NCBI RefSeq assembly: GCF_000241265.1
Contig: NZ_BAEE01000082.1
Span: forward strand, 33,146-97,145
Length of the DNA stretch: 64,000 nt
Reading direction: 5' to 3'
Source of the DNA: Gordonia araii NBRC 100433
GTDB lineage: Bacteria; Actinomycetota; Actinomycetes; Mycobacteriales; Mycobacteriaceae
Below, piece after piece: positions 1 to 8,952 of this stretch (its first letter is position 1; the number at the start of each line of letters is the position of its first letter). Made by a program: the position numbers and the translations under genes. The notes beneath the pieces were generated by a model that was given only the letters and a program-made list of their open reading frames with translations, did no database searches and had not been told where the DNA came from.

Positions 1-539
1 CGTCGATCGAGGGCCGCGGCGATCACCCGGTCGTCCAGGTCGCCTACCGCGATGCCGCCGCCTACGCCGAGTGGGCCGGCCGGCGGCTGCCCACCGAGAC
101 CGAGTGGGAGTTCGCCGCTCGTGGCGGAGTGGACGGCCTCGAATTCGCTTGGGGCGACGACCTGTTCCCGGACGGGAAGGTCATGGCCAACACCTGGCTG
201 GGCAACTTCCCCTACGAGTCCACCGGCTGGGGAGGCACCTCGCCGGTCGGGGCGTACCCGGCCAACGGATACGGGCTCTACGACATGATCGGCAACGTGT
301 GGGAGCGGACCTCCGACGCCTACGCGCCGCGTCACGTCGTCCCGGGCGATCAGCACGTCAGCGCCGACGGCCGGCCCGACCTGCTGGCCCCGACCGTCGA
401 CCCGCAGGTCATGCGGGTGACCAAAGGCGGGTCCTTCATCTGCGCGCCGGAATACTGCCGACGATATCGGCCGGCGGCACGCTCGGCGCAGTCGGACGAT
501 TCGGCGACCTCGCACCTCGGTTTTCGCTGCGCGCTCTAG
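1..539 (+). CDS. Formylglycine-generating enzyme, C-terminal part
   Basis: Sulfatase-modifying (SUMF1/FGE) enzyme, which oxidises the active-site cysteine of type I sulfatases to formylglycine. The 5' end lies outside the window; the reading frame is open from base 3. Visible family features are LPTETEWEFAARGG near the left edge, the MIGNVWERTSDAY block, and the end GGSFICAPEYCRRYRPAAR...GFRC. The two cysteines in ICAPEYC sit five residues apart, as do the copper-binding catalytic cysteines of known aerobic FGEs, so the enzyme should be active. An arylsulfatase with a target motif is encoded 2.7 kb away, separated by a LuxR-type regulator. The stop (TAG) is at 537-539, only 15 bp from the convergent regulator. 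Confidence 0.93.
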   Translation, partial: SIEGRGDHPVVQVAYRDAAAYAEWAGRRLPTETEWEFAARGGVDGLEFAWGDDLFPDGKVMANTWLGNFPYESTGWGGTSPVGAYPANGYGLYDMIGNVWERTSDAYAPRHVVPGDQHVSADGRPDLLAPTVDPQVMRVTKGGSFICAPEYCRRYRPAARSAQSDDSATSHLGFRCAL

Positions 540-554
540 TGTATGCCGACCCGG

Positions 555-3161
555 CTACCTGCGGTTCGCCACCGCGGCCACCGCGTCGCGGCGATTGCCG
601 ACGCCGAGCTTGCGGTACAGCATCCGGGTATGGGTCTTGATCGTGTTGACCGACAGTCCGAGTTCGGCGGCGATCTCGGTCATCGTCATCGAGGTGCGGA
701 GGAAGCCGACGATCTGCTGCTCGCGCAGGGTCAGGCCGTCGACGGCGTGGGCCGGCGCGCGCAGGTCGGCGATGAACGACGTGTGGTTGGTGCCCCACCG
801 GCTGTGCTCGGCGAGCAGATCGGCCAAGGCCGGATCCGGTTCGAGGAACGGCCTGGTCACCCCGGTGGGCGCGGCGACGTCCAGTGCTCGCTCCAGCACC
901 TCGTGCGCCGCACCGTAGTCGCCGTCGGAGCGGTGGATCAGCGCGGACGTGACCAGCAGCGAGGCTCGTACGTAGTGGGCCATGGGCAGCGGTGCCAACT
1001 GCTTCACGATGGCGGCAGCTGCGTGCTTGCCGACGTGGCGGCGGATCAGCTCGACCGCGGCGGTCGCCGCCGCCGGGGCCTCACGGAGATCGTTGCGAAT
1101 GCTCCGGACCAGCGATCCGGCGCGTTCGTGATCACCGTCGGCCTCGGCGAGCTTAGCGAAGGCCACGGTCCGGTACAGCTCCCACGGAACCCCGCGCACT
1201 TCCCGATCCGGTATCTGGCGTACCACCGCCACCGCGTCGCGCCGGTCGCGGGGCCCGCCGTCGATCGCCGCGATGGTCGCGAGGTACTGCCGGGCGATGC
1301 TGCTGAAACCCGCGGCCTCGGTGCGGGAATCGATCGCCTTGCCGAATGCTTCGCGGGCGGTGGCGAAGTCGCCGGTCCAATAGGCGATCCATCCGCGCGC
1401 CGTGACTTCTGGGACGCCGAGCTGGGTCGACCAATCGTCGGTCGTGCCCTCCACACTCTGGATACGGGCCAGCACCTCGCGCGCCGCCTCGAAGTCGCCG
1501 GTGAACGCATAGCAAAAGGAGAGCAGGCCGGCCGCGCGTCGGCAGAGCGTCGGTTCGCCCGCTTCCTTGGCGTGCCATTCGGCCGATTTCAGCAACGAGA
1601 TGCCTTCGGGGACTTCGTATCTGAGCGTCAGGTGAATTCGTCCCAGCAGCAGCTGGACGGCCGCGTACCGCGCCGGGCCGAGGCTGCGGGCATGGGCCAG
1701 GTGTTCGTGGGCTGCGCCCAGTGCTTCGATCAGCTCGGTGCGCTTGTCGCAGAGGAAGAGGCGGGCGCACGCGTTGGTCAACGCGCCGCGCCAGGAATCG
1801 CCGGCGTCCTCGTGGGATCGGGGGCCGGTCCGTTCGATCGAGTCGAGAAGGGCCTGTCCTTCGGTGCGGCGGCCGGCCATGTCGACCGCGCATGCGGTGA
1901 CGGCGAGAACATCGGGCCGGGTGGCGAACGGCTCGGGGAGTCGCGCGATCACCCGGTCCGGTGACTCCTCGGCCCGTCCGGCGAGCAGCAGCACCCACGA
2001 GTCGACGAGTATCCGGCACGCCAGTTCGGGGTCGCCGGCCACGAGTGCCTCGTCGACGGCGCGCAGCGGATCCTTGTCGGCCAGCAGCTCCGCGGCCCGG
2101 CGATGGAGTCCGCGGGAATGTCCGGCGTCGCGCAGGGCGACGAGCTGGCGGCACCGGCTCGCGAAGACGTCGTGCCACCGGTACTGCTGGACGGCGCCGT
2201 CGCCGAATCGCTCGAGGAACAGTCCTCGCCGACGGCACCGCTCGAGCACCGTCAGGGCGTCGTCGCGCCCGGTGAGGCCGATGGCCAGGTGCTCGTCGAT
2301 GTCGGAGACGGTCGTGGCGTCGAGGACGAACGCGGCGAGATCCTTGGGCAGGCTGTCCAGGACATCGTCGGCGATGATCGACAGCAACAGGTCGTCCGTG
2401 CGGGCCGGCGGCCGGGAGCTGAGCGAGTTCGCCTCCGAGGTCGACATCAGCATGGCGAGACGGACCGCAGCGGCCCACCCGCCCGTGCGTTCGGCGACGG
2501 CCTCGGTGTCCACGGTCGTCCAGCCGAAATCCTGTGCGACGGCACCGATCTCCTCGGGCGTGAAAAGGAGGCTGGAGCTGTCGAGGCGGATCGCGTCGCC
2601 GGCGAGGACCTGCGACGAGATCCGCAGCTGGTCCGGGTCGCGGCCCAGCAACACGAGTCGCAGGTTCTGCGGACCCTGTTCGACGAGCGCACCCAGCACG
2701 CTGTCGATGACCCCTCCGCCGGCGAGATGCATGTCGTCGACGACGAGGACCAGGCGCACCTCGGCGAGCCGGACGGCCGAGCAGATGGCCGCGTGCAGTG
2801 CGGCGACGCTGGCCTCGTTGACGACGGCGAGCTCGGCGAGGACGTCGTCGCGGTCCATGCCCCACGCGGTGCGTCGCAGCGTGGTCGCGATCCCTTCCGA
2901 AAGCGCTGCGGGGTCGTCGTCGTAGCGATTCAACGACACCCAGGCGACGACGTCACCGCTTCGGCGGGCCCACTCGGCTGCGGCAACGGTCTTTCCGTAG
3001 CCGCTCGGAGCCGTCAGAGTCGTCACGCGATGGTTCTCCACCGCATCGGCCAGCGTGTCGTCCAGGCGATTCCGGTGCAGCAGACCGGCGAATTCCGGGA
3101 CGGCGAAGCGAACGTCGAGACCACCGAGCGTCTGAGGGCCTACGCCGAGCACCCGATCCAT
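555..3161 (-). CDS. MalT-like LuxR-family ATP-binding transcriptional regulator
   Basis: Large (868 aa) signal-transduction ATPase regulator. Order: an N-terminal P-loop with Walker A APSGYGKT at residues 51-58, a Walker B-like strand LVLVVDDMH, a long helical TPR-like middle, and a C-terminal LuxR helix-turn-helix in the last 65 residues (LTLREQQIVGFL...LGLSVNTIKTHTRMLYRKLGV). The start is placed at the ATG at 3161 because the upstream extension is arginine-rich low-complexity sequence. The gene lies between the sulfatase gene (same strand, upstream) and the convergent FGE gene, so control of sulfatase expression is a reasonable inference. The inducer is unknown. Confidence 0.88.
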   Translation of the reverse strand: MDRVLGVGPQTLGGLDVRFAVPEFAGLLHRNRLDDTLADAVENHRVTTLTAPSGYGKTVAAAEWARRSGDVVAWVSLNRYDDDPAALSEGIATTLRRTAWGMDRDDVLAELAVVNEASVAALHAAICSAVRLAEVRLVLVVDDMHLAGGGVIDSVLGALVEQGPQNLRLVLLGRDPDQLRISSQVLAGDAIRLDSSSLLFTPEEIGAVAQDFGWTTVDTEAVAERTGGWAAAVRLAMLMSTSEANSLSSRPPARTDDLLLSIIADDVLDSLPKDLAAFVLDATTVSDIDEHLAIGLTGRDDALTVLERCRRRGLFLERFGDGAVQQYRWHDVFASRCRQLVALRDAGHSRGLHRRAAELLADKDPLRAVDEALVAGDPELACRILVDSWVLLLAGRAEESPDRVIARLPEPFATRPDVLAVTACAVDMAGRRTEGQALLDSIERTGPRSHEDAGDSWRGALTNACARLFLCDKRTELIEALGAAHEHLAHARSLGPARYAAVQLLLGRIHLTLRYEVPEGISLLKSAEWHAKEAGEPTLCRRAAGLLSFCYAFTGDFEAAREVLARIQSVEGTTDDWSTQLGVPEVTARGWIAYWTGDFATAREAFGKAIDSRTEAAGFSSIARQYLATIAAIDGGPRDRRDAVAVVRQIPDREVRGVPWELYRTVAFAKLAEADGDHERAGSLVRSIRNDLREAPAAATAAVELIRRHVGKHAAAAIVKQLAPLPMAHYVRASLLVTSALIHRSDGDYGAAHEVLERALDVAAPTGVTRPFLEPDPALADLLAEHSRWGTNHTSFIADLRAPAHAVDGLTLREQQIVGFLRTSMTMTEIAAELGLSVNTIKTHTRMLYRKLGVGNRRDAVAAVANRR

Positions 3162-3214
3162 TGCACGAGTGTATTCCCCGGGGAGTGGATCGGGTGCCGA
3201 CGGATCGTACGCGG

Positions 3215-5539
3215 TCAATCGAGTGCGAAGGCGGCTGCCGCCTCCTTCTCCAGGTCGAGATACTGCTCTTCGGACACGTCGACGCCGACACCCAGCAGCT
3301 CGCCCCCGGTGAAGGGGAAGTTGCCCTCGTCCTTGTAGAGGCTGCTGACCGGATCCGCGCTGTCGAAGCCGACGCACAGCCCGTCGCCGGAGAGGGTGAA
3401 CTTGCCGACCTGGACGCGGAGGTCCTTCGAGTCGACGGCCTCGGTTCCCACGTAAAGCGTTGCCGTTCCGAGGGATTCCCCGTATTCGCCGGCCTTCTCC
3501 CGCTTGAACTCCACGCCGAGGGTCAAGTCGCCGGTCGGCAGTTCCTTCGATTCGAGGATCTGTTCGTCGACGCCGAGGAAGTTGTACACGTAGTACAGCT
3601 TGTGGTCTTTGATGAACAACGAGTGCCCGCCGAACCGGGAGCCGTGGGCGAACAGGACGCCCTCGGAGTCCTCGGTGGCCCGCACGTCCGCGAGGATCTT
3701 GTAGTCACGACCGCGGATGTTGGCCGCGACGCCCTCGGGCACCGGCGAGGTGTCCGGATAGTAGACGTAGCGGGTGCGGGGCGGCTCGGACTGCGGGCGC
3801 GGTTCGGCGAGCATTTCGACGGCCGACCGGTCGTCGAGGGGCAGCACGTCGTTCTTCTCTGCCTCGGCGAACCACACCTGGATCAGCTTTTCCAGCTTGT
3901 CGGGGTGCTCGGCCGAGAGGTCCTTGGACTCCGAGCGGTCCGCATCGACGTGGTAGAGCTCCCAGCGGTCCTTGTCGAAGTGTCCCTTGTTGGAGATCGG
4001 CGCGTGGACCGCAGCGGCCTTCCAGCCGTCCTCCCAGATGCCGCGAGTGCCGAGCATGGCGTAGTACTGGCGCTTCTTCTTCGTCGGGGCGTCACCCTCT
4101 TCGAAGCTGTAGCGCATCGAGACGCCGGCCACCGGAATCTGCTTGACGCCGCGGTAGGTGTCGGGCATTTCCAGGCCGACGACGTCGAGGATCGTCGGCA
4201 CGATGTCAGTCGCGTGGTGGTACTGGTTGCGGATCTCGCCCTTGGCCTTGATCCCCTTGGGCCAGCTGATCACCAGCGGGTCGCAGGTACCGCCCGAGTA
4301 CTGCGAGTAGCGCTTGAACATCTGGAACGGCGTGGAGAAGGCGACTGCCCACCCGGTGGGGTAGTGGTTGTAGGTCGCCGCGCTCCCGAGGTCGTCGAGG
4401 TGGCTCATGTTCACCTCGAGCGAGTCGGGGTAGCCGTTGAAGAAGTTGTTCTCGTTGACCGATCCGTTCGGCGAACCTTCGCCGGAGGCGCCGTTGTCCG
4501 CGGCGTAGATGATCAGCGTGTTGTCGAGCTGACCGGACTCCTCCAGGTAGTCGATGATCCGGCCGGCCTGCGCGTCGGTGTATTCGGAGAACCCGGCGTA
4601 CACCTCGGCCATCCGGGAGAAGAGCTTCTTCTCGTCGTCGTTCAGGGTGTCCCACGGGCGTACCGCATCGCCGGGGTTGGCCTGGTCCTCGGGCATCGGG
4701 TTGAGCGGGGTCAGCGCGGTGCCCTCGGGGACGATGCCCTTGTCGATCATCTTCGCCAGCACATGCTCGCGGTAGGCCTCGTAGCCGTCGTCGAACTTGC
4801 CCTTGTACTTCTCGATGTAGTCCTGCGGGGAGTGGTGCGGCGCGTGGTTCGCGCCGGGGCACCACCACATGTACCAGGGCTTGGACGGATTCGACGAGTT
4901 CTGGTCGCGCAGCATGCGGATGGCCTGGTCGGCGAGGTCCTTGGACAGGTGGTAGCCGTCTTCGGGGCCGTACGGCTGCTGGATGAAGCGGTTGTCCTCG
5001 ACGAGGTCGGGGTACCACTGGTTGGTCTCGCCGCCGATGAACCCGTAGAAGCGGTCGAAGCCCTTGGCGAGCGGCCACTCGCTCTTCGACCCGCCGGAGC
5101 ACACGTCCTCCTCGGGCACGTTGTGGTTCTTGCCGACCCAGAAGGTGCTGTAGCCGTTGTCCTGCAGTACCTGCCCGATCGTCGCGCATTCGGCGGGCAA
5201 CCGGCCGGAGGCGCCGGGGAAGCCCATGGTGCCCTCGGTGATCGAGGCGCAGCGGTTCTGGTGGTGGTTGCGCCCGGTCAGGAACATCGACCGGGTAGGC
5301 GAGCACAGCGCGGCGGTGTGCCACTGGGTGTAGGTGAGACCGTTGTCGGCCAGCTTCTGCATCGTTGGCATCTCGATGCGGCCGCCGTAGGGCGACCAGG
5401 CGGCCAGACCGGTGTCGTCGTACAAGATCACGAGGACGTTCGGTGCGCCCTCGGGAGCCTCTTTGAGCTTGTACGGCTCCCAGTCCGGGGTGGAATCGCG
5501 GACGTCGAGTTTGATGACTCCGTTGAACGGCTTGGTCAT
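3215..5539 (-). CDS. Arylsulfatase (AtsA/AtsD-like, formylglycine type)
   Basis: Type I sulfatase of 774 aa, hydrolysing sulfate esters with a formylglycine nucleophile. The sulfatase signature CSPTRSMFLTGRN starts at Cys79, giving the C-x-P-x-R motif read by FGE. VILYDDTG near residues 37-44 and YAADNGASGEG are metal-site segments. Length and overall sequence resemble mycobacterial AtsA/AtsD. There is no obvious signal peptide. The chosen ATG (MTKPFNGV) at 5539 is preceded by GAGGAG at good spacing; an upstream extension is possible but lacks a ribosome site. The modifying enzyme FGE is encoded at the left edge of the window. The substrate cannot be told from sequence. Confidence 0.93.
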   Translation of the reverse strand: MTKPFNGVIKLDVRDSTPDWEPYKLKEAPEGAPNVLVILYDDTGLAAWSPYGGRIEMPTMQKLADNGLTYTQWHTAALCSPTRSMFLTGRNHHQNRCASITEGTMGFPGASGRLPAECATIGQVLQDNGYSTFWVGKNHNVPEEDVCSGGSKSEWPLAKGFDRFYGFIGGETNQWYPDLVEDNRFIQQPYGPEDGYHLSKDLADQAIRMLRDQNSSNPSKPWYMWWCPGANHAPHHSPQDYIEKYKGKFDDGYEAYREHVLAKMIDKGIVPEGTALTPLNPMPEDQANPGDAVRPWDTLNDDEKKLFSRMAEVYAGFSEYTDAQAGRIIDYLEESGQLDNTLIIYAADNGASGEGSPNGSVNENNFFNGYPDSLEVNMSHLDDLGSAATYNHYPTGWAVAFSTPFQMFKRYSQYSGGTCDPLVISWPKGIKAKGEIRNQYHHATDIVPTILDVVGLEMPDTYRGVKQIPVAGVSMRYSFEEGDAPTKKKRQYYAMLGTRGIWEDGWKAAAVHAPISNKGHFDKDRWELYHVDADRSESKDLSAEHPDKLEKLIQVWFAEAEKNDVLPLDDRSAVEMLAEPRPQSEPPRTRYVYYPDTSPVPEGVAANIRGRDYKILADVRATEDSEGVLFAHGSRFGGHSLFIKDHKLYYVYNFLGVDEQILESKELPTGDLTLGVEFKREKAGEYGESLGTATLYVGTEAVDSKDLRVQVGKFTLSGDGLCVGFDSADPVSSLYKDEGNFPFTGGELLGVGVDVSEEQYLDLEKEAAAAFALD

Positions 5540-5754
5540 TCGATGCTCCTCAGGATCGGTCGGGCGGGCGGTGAATCTGACGCTGCCACCGGGATCACCC
5601 GTGCCCGCGCCGAGTTCACCCACCAAGGGTGAGCCACTTCACCGCCGGCGACCGGGATTCGGGCGAATCGTCGATGACGCAGACGGGTGACGCGCATGCG
5701 TTCGCGTAGGTCGGCGGCCACACCGACGCGGTCATCTGCCATAGACTCGACGTC

Positions 5755-6150
5755 ATGCCGGTACGTCGAGATCGCTCCGAGTCGCTGCCCGACCAGGGCT
5801 TCCCCCACACCGCAACGGTCACCGCCGGATCGTTGTTGTTCACCGCGGGCATCGCCGCCATCGACGCCGACGGGAACGTGGCACCGGAGGGTGACGTCGT
5901 GGGCCAGACCAAGGCCTGCCTGGCGAATCTCGAGCGCGTCCTGGACGAGCGCGGCGCGGGCCTGCCGGATGTCGCGAAGCTGACCGTGCACGTCGCCGAG
6001 CGGCTGGCCGTCGACCTGGCCGTCGCGTGGGACGCCGTCGTCGAGGCATTCGGCGGCGACGTTCCGCCGGCCAGTGTCGTGGGGGTGACGGTGCTCCCGC
6101 TGGACAATCAGCTCGTCGAAATCGAGGCCGTCGCCTCGTTGGAGGAATAG
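5755..6150 (+). CDS. RidA/YjgF/UK114-family protein
   Basis: A 131-aa member of the Rid family. Archetypal RidA hydrolyses reactive enamine/imine intermediates from PLP enzymes. Family features are LLFTAGIAAIDADGNV in the first half and a VEIEAVASL strand near the end. The conserved arginine usually found near the end of RidA proper (CP.ARxx) is not apparent, so this is probably a paralogous Rid subfamily with unproven deaminase activity. It stands alone, divergent from the sulfatase gene. Confidence 0.8.
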   Translation: MPVRRDRSESLPDQGFPHTATVTAGSLLFTAGIAAIDADGNVAPEGDVVGQTKACLANLERVLDERGAGLPDVAKLTVHVAERLAVDLAVAWDAVVEAFGGDVPPASVVGVTVLPLDNQLVEIEAVASLEE

Positions 6151-6304
6151 GGCGTAAAACACGTCGTGAGACGGATCTAGTGATTCGTCCCACGTTATTG
6201 CGAACTTTATTCGCTTGGTCACACATCGGGTCGGGGCCTTGGTTGCGTCGGAAACTTCTGCATAGGTTGAGCACGTTTGTTTCCGCCAACCGATGGAGAG
6301 TCCC

Positions 6305-7552
6305 GTGCGCTTGTCTCTGCGCCGAATCGCGGTCGGTGTCCTCGTTGCCTGTTCGGCGACGACGGCACTGGCCACCGCCCCAGCCGACGCCGCGCCGGTC
6401 GACCGCTACCTCGACCTTCCGCTGATCAACCGTGACGCGTCGCGCGGACCCGGCGGTGTGCACCCGGTACTGCCGACCGACCCGAAGAAGCTGCGGGCGC
6501 TCCTGGGACAGGCACGGGCCTCGGGTGTCGCCCCGACGCGCTATCAGGCACTTCTCTGGCAATACTGGCTCGCCGACACGACGACCGCCGCCGGGATCAA
6601 TCTCGCCGCGTGGAATCCGCGAGCGGGGGTCAGCGCGAACCGCGCGAATCTGGTGAAGTCCTACCGGTTCTACGAGAACCTCCAGCTCAAGCACCGGGAA
6701 CTGCAGTGGGCCGGAATGGGCGGTCTCGTCGGCGCCGACTTCGGCGGCGGCCTACTCGACTTCGAGCTCGCGACCAACGTCTACGACTTCGCCCGCCTCG
6801 CCCCGGTCGCCAACGCGATCGTCGGCCAGACCAACCAGGTCCTCGGCCCGGTCTTCGTCGACCGGTTGCCGCGCGGGCTGCGCGCGCTGGCACGCGTCGG
6901 CGCGACGATCACCGCCGCCGACCTGCGCAAGATCCAGGGCGACATCCTGGTCATGCAGAAGAACATCTTCTCCGACCTCATGCCGATGCACCGCGCCTAC
7001 GTGGTCGGCGGACTGCCCGCGCTGACCGAGATGAACCGGGCGGGACTCTTCTCCGACGAGATCCTCGCCGCGTGGACCGGCATCGCCGGAAAGACGCCCG
7101 ACGGGGTGGCCGCGGGCAACGCCCGGCTGCTGCGCCGCGAACAGGGCGAGATCATCAAGAAGCAGTGGGATGCCACTCGCGCCTACAAGGGCGACGTCGG
7201 CGAGGCCATGACCTACGCCAGCACCGCGGCGGGATCGCCGTCGGTCGCCGGCGTCGTCGCCCCCCGCTCGTTCCGTCCGATCCAGATCCACGGAACCGCG
7301 CCCGACGGCCGTCGCGCGATCCTGACCGTGCCGCTGCCCAGCTGGAACTGGTCCGTTTTCGACGGCCGCTGGGCCTACATCACCGAACAGCTGCTGCCGA
7401 AGTACCGGTTCCAGGTGGAGCAGCGCTGGCCGGCGCTGCGCGCCGAGCTGCTGCGCCCCTATGACCAACAGATCGAGTCGCACCGCCCCATGTGGAACAT
7501 CCTTCCCACGATGCAGTCGGCGCTGGAGACCCTTGAGGTGAAGTACCAATGA
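6305..7552 (+). CDS. Secreted protein of unknown function
   Basis: About 415 aa with a classical Sec signal peptide (basic MRLSLRR, hydrophobic core, then ATAPADAAP as cleavage region). The GTG at 6305 is preferred because GGAGAG lies just upstream; an ATG at 6293 is the alternative. The mature part is helical and rich in Arg and Trp, with no family I recognise. It overlaps the next gene by ATGA (7549-7552), so the two are translationally coupled. The partner is a secreted lipase-fold protein, which suggests an envelope or lipid role; that is inference only. Confidence 0.8.
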   Translation: MRLSLRRIAVGVLVACSATTALATAPADAAPVDRYLDLPLINRDASRGPGGVHPVLPTDPKKLRALLGQARASGVAPTRYQALLWQYWLADTTTAAGINLAAWNPRAGVSANRANLVKSYRFYENLQLKHRELQWAGMGGLVGADFGGGLLDFELATNVYDFARLAPVANAIVGQTNQVLGPVFVDRLPRGLRALARVGATITAADLRKIQGDILVMQKNIFSDLMPMHRAYVVGGLPALTEMNRAGLFSDEILAAWTGIAGKTPDGVAAGNARLLRREQGEIIKKQWDATRAYKGDVGEAMTYASTAAGSPSVAGVVAPRSFRPIQIHGTAPDGRRAILTVPLPSWNWSVFDGRWAYITEQLLPKYRFQVEQRWPALRAELLRPYDQQIESHRPMWNILPTMQSALETLEVKYQ

Positions 7553-8895
7553 CCCGCCGTATCTCTCTGTTCGCCGCCGCTCTGGCCGCTCTCGTCGGCC
7601 TCGGTGCGATCGCCGCGCCGGCCACCGCGGCGCCGCGCACGCCGCCCAACCGGACGCCGCAGATCGGCGAAGTGTTCAACGGCTACGTGATCGGCACCTT
7701 CCAGAAGGGGCGACTCGCCAGCCCCGAGGAGATCATCAAGCCGCTGACCTCCGGCGACTCGTTCTATCGCGAGCCGAAGCTCACCGGGCACGAGAAGCCG
7801 GGCACGCTGCTGAAGGCCAAGAAGGTCGACGTCCAGTTCACCGGCTTCCGCCCGGGGAACGTCGACGCGTTCAAGCTGATGTACGTCACCACCGGGCTGC
7901 GCGGCGAACGCGAGATCAGTACCGGCATCGTGATGATCCCGCGCGACGGTCGCCGCAACAGCGAGCGCAAGGTCGTCGGCTACCAGTTCGCCAACGACAG
8001 TGTCGGCGCCTACTGCCACCCGTCGACGATGTGGACCGGCGGCGACCCGCTCGACGGTGCGTCCTGGTCGGCGCTGGGCCCCCTGGCGCAGATGTTCGCC
8101 AAGGGGTACGCCGTGGCGATCAGCGATGTCGGCAACGACGGCGATCCCAAGCCGCACGGCGTCTTCGCCGGCAAATACGCGGGCAACGCCATGTCGGACA
8201 TGCTGCGCGCCACCCTCGGCTATCAGCGGCTCGGCCTGGACAAGCAGGCCCCGATCGGGCTGTTCGGCGTCGCCGGCGGCGGCGTGGGTGCTGCCTTCGC
8301 GGCCGAGAACGCCGCCGACTATGCGCCGGAGCTGAACATCGCCTCGACCGTCCTCGAAGGCATGGTCATCAACCAGCGCAACTTCATCCGCACGGCCAGC
8401 GGGTCGGTCGGATCCGGTTTCGCGTTCGCGACGCTGCTCGGCCTGGAGCCCAAGTACCCGGAGATGCGCGTCGACGACCACCTCACTCCGGTGGGCAAGG
8501 CCCTCGCCGACGTCTACCGCACGCAGTGTCAGACGCCCGCGTACTTCACGCTGCCGTTCGTCCCGCTGCAGACGTTGTTCAAGAACAACCAGCACCCGGC
8601 CGACATCAAGGCCTTCCAGCGTGTCTACGACGACAACCTGCTGGGCCGCAAGGCTCCCAAGGCGCGCGTGCTGATCGCCTCCTGCGTCGCCGACGACTCG
8701 CCGATGTCGCTGGTGCCGGCCGAGGACTCGCGCCGACTGGCCCGCCAATACCGCAGGGGCGGAACCAAGGTGTCCTACCACCCGACCGACTGCAGCATGG
8801 TCAAGTTCCTCACCGACATGTACGGCTGGGGCACCGACCTGTTCGGGATGCAGACGATCGACTGGCTGGACTGGTCCCTGCGCGCACCGCGCTGA
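7549..8895 (+). CDS. Secreted LIP-family lipase homologue lacking the catalytic serine
   Basis: A 448-aa secreted protein (signal peptide ending near ATAAPRTPP) resembling secretory triacylglycerol lipases of the LIP family: VMIPRDGRR, MFAKGYAVAISDVGND and a late ADDSPMSLVPAEDSRRLARQY segment. Where family members carry the nucleophile elbow G-x-S-x-G, this protein reads G240-V-A-G-G244, with alanine at the serine position. The expected late histidine region reads VSYHPTDCSMVKF. The acid-residue segment survives. It may be a non-enzymatic relative used for lipid binding. It is coupled to the preceding secreted-protein gene by a 4-bp overlap. Confidence 0.78.
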   Translation: MTRRISLFAAALAALVGLGAIAAPATAAPRTPPNRTPQIGEVFNGYVIGTFQKGRLASPEEIIKPLTSGDSFYREPKLTGHEKPGTLLKAKKVDVQFTGFRPGNVDAFKLMYVTTGLRGEREISTGIVMIPRDGRRNSERKVVGYQFANDSVGAYCHPSTMWTGGDPLDGASWSALGPLAQMFAKGYAVAISDVGNDGDPKPHGVFAGKYAGNAMSDMLRATLGYQRLGLDKQAPIGLFGVAGGGVGAAFAAENAADYAPELNIASTVLEGMVINQRNFIRTASGSVGSGFAFATLLGLEPKYPEMRVDDHLTPVGKALADVYRTQCQTPAYFTLPFVPLQTLFKNNQHPADIKAFQRVYDDNLLGRKAPKARVLIASCVADDSPMSLVPAEDSRRLARQYRRGGTKVSYHPTDCSMVKFLTDMYGWGTDLFGMQTIDWLDWSLRAPR

Positions 8896-8952
8896 CGCTT
8901 CCCGGGGTGTAGGGCGGCGTCCGGTGTCGGGGCGCTGCCCTACACTGGCCGC

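Noticed and set aside
3161..5632. 823-aa plus-strand reading frame opposite the sulfatase
   Set aside because: Composition is that of a GC-rich mirror frame (Val, Gly, Arg, His heavy), with no domain; the sulfatase on the other strand is certain.
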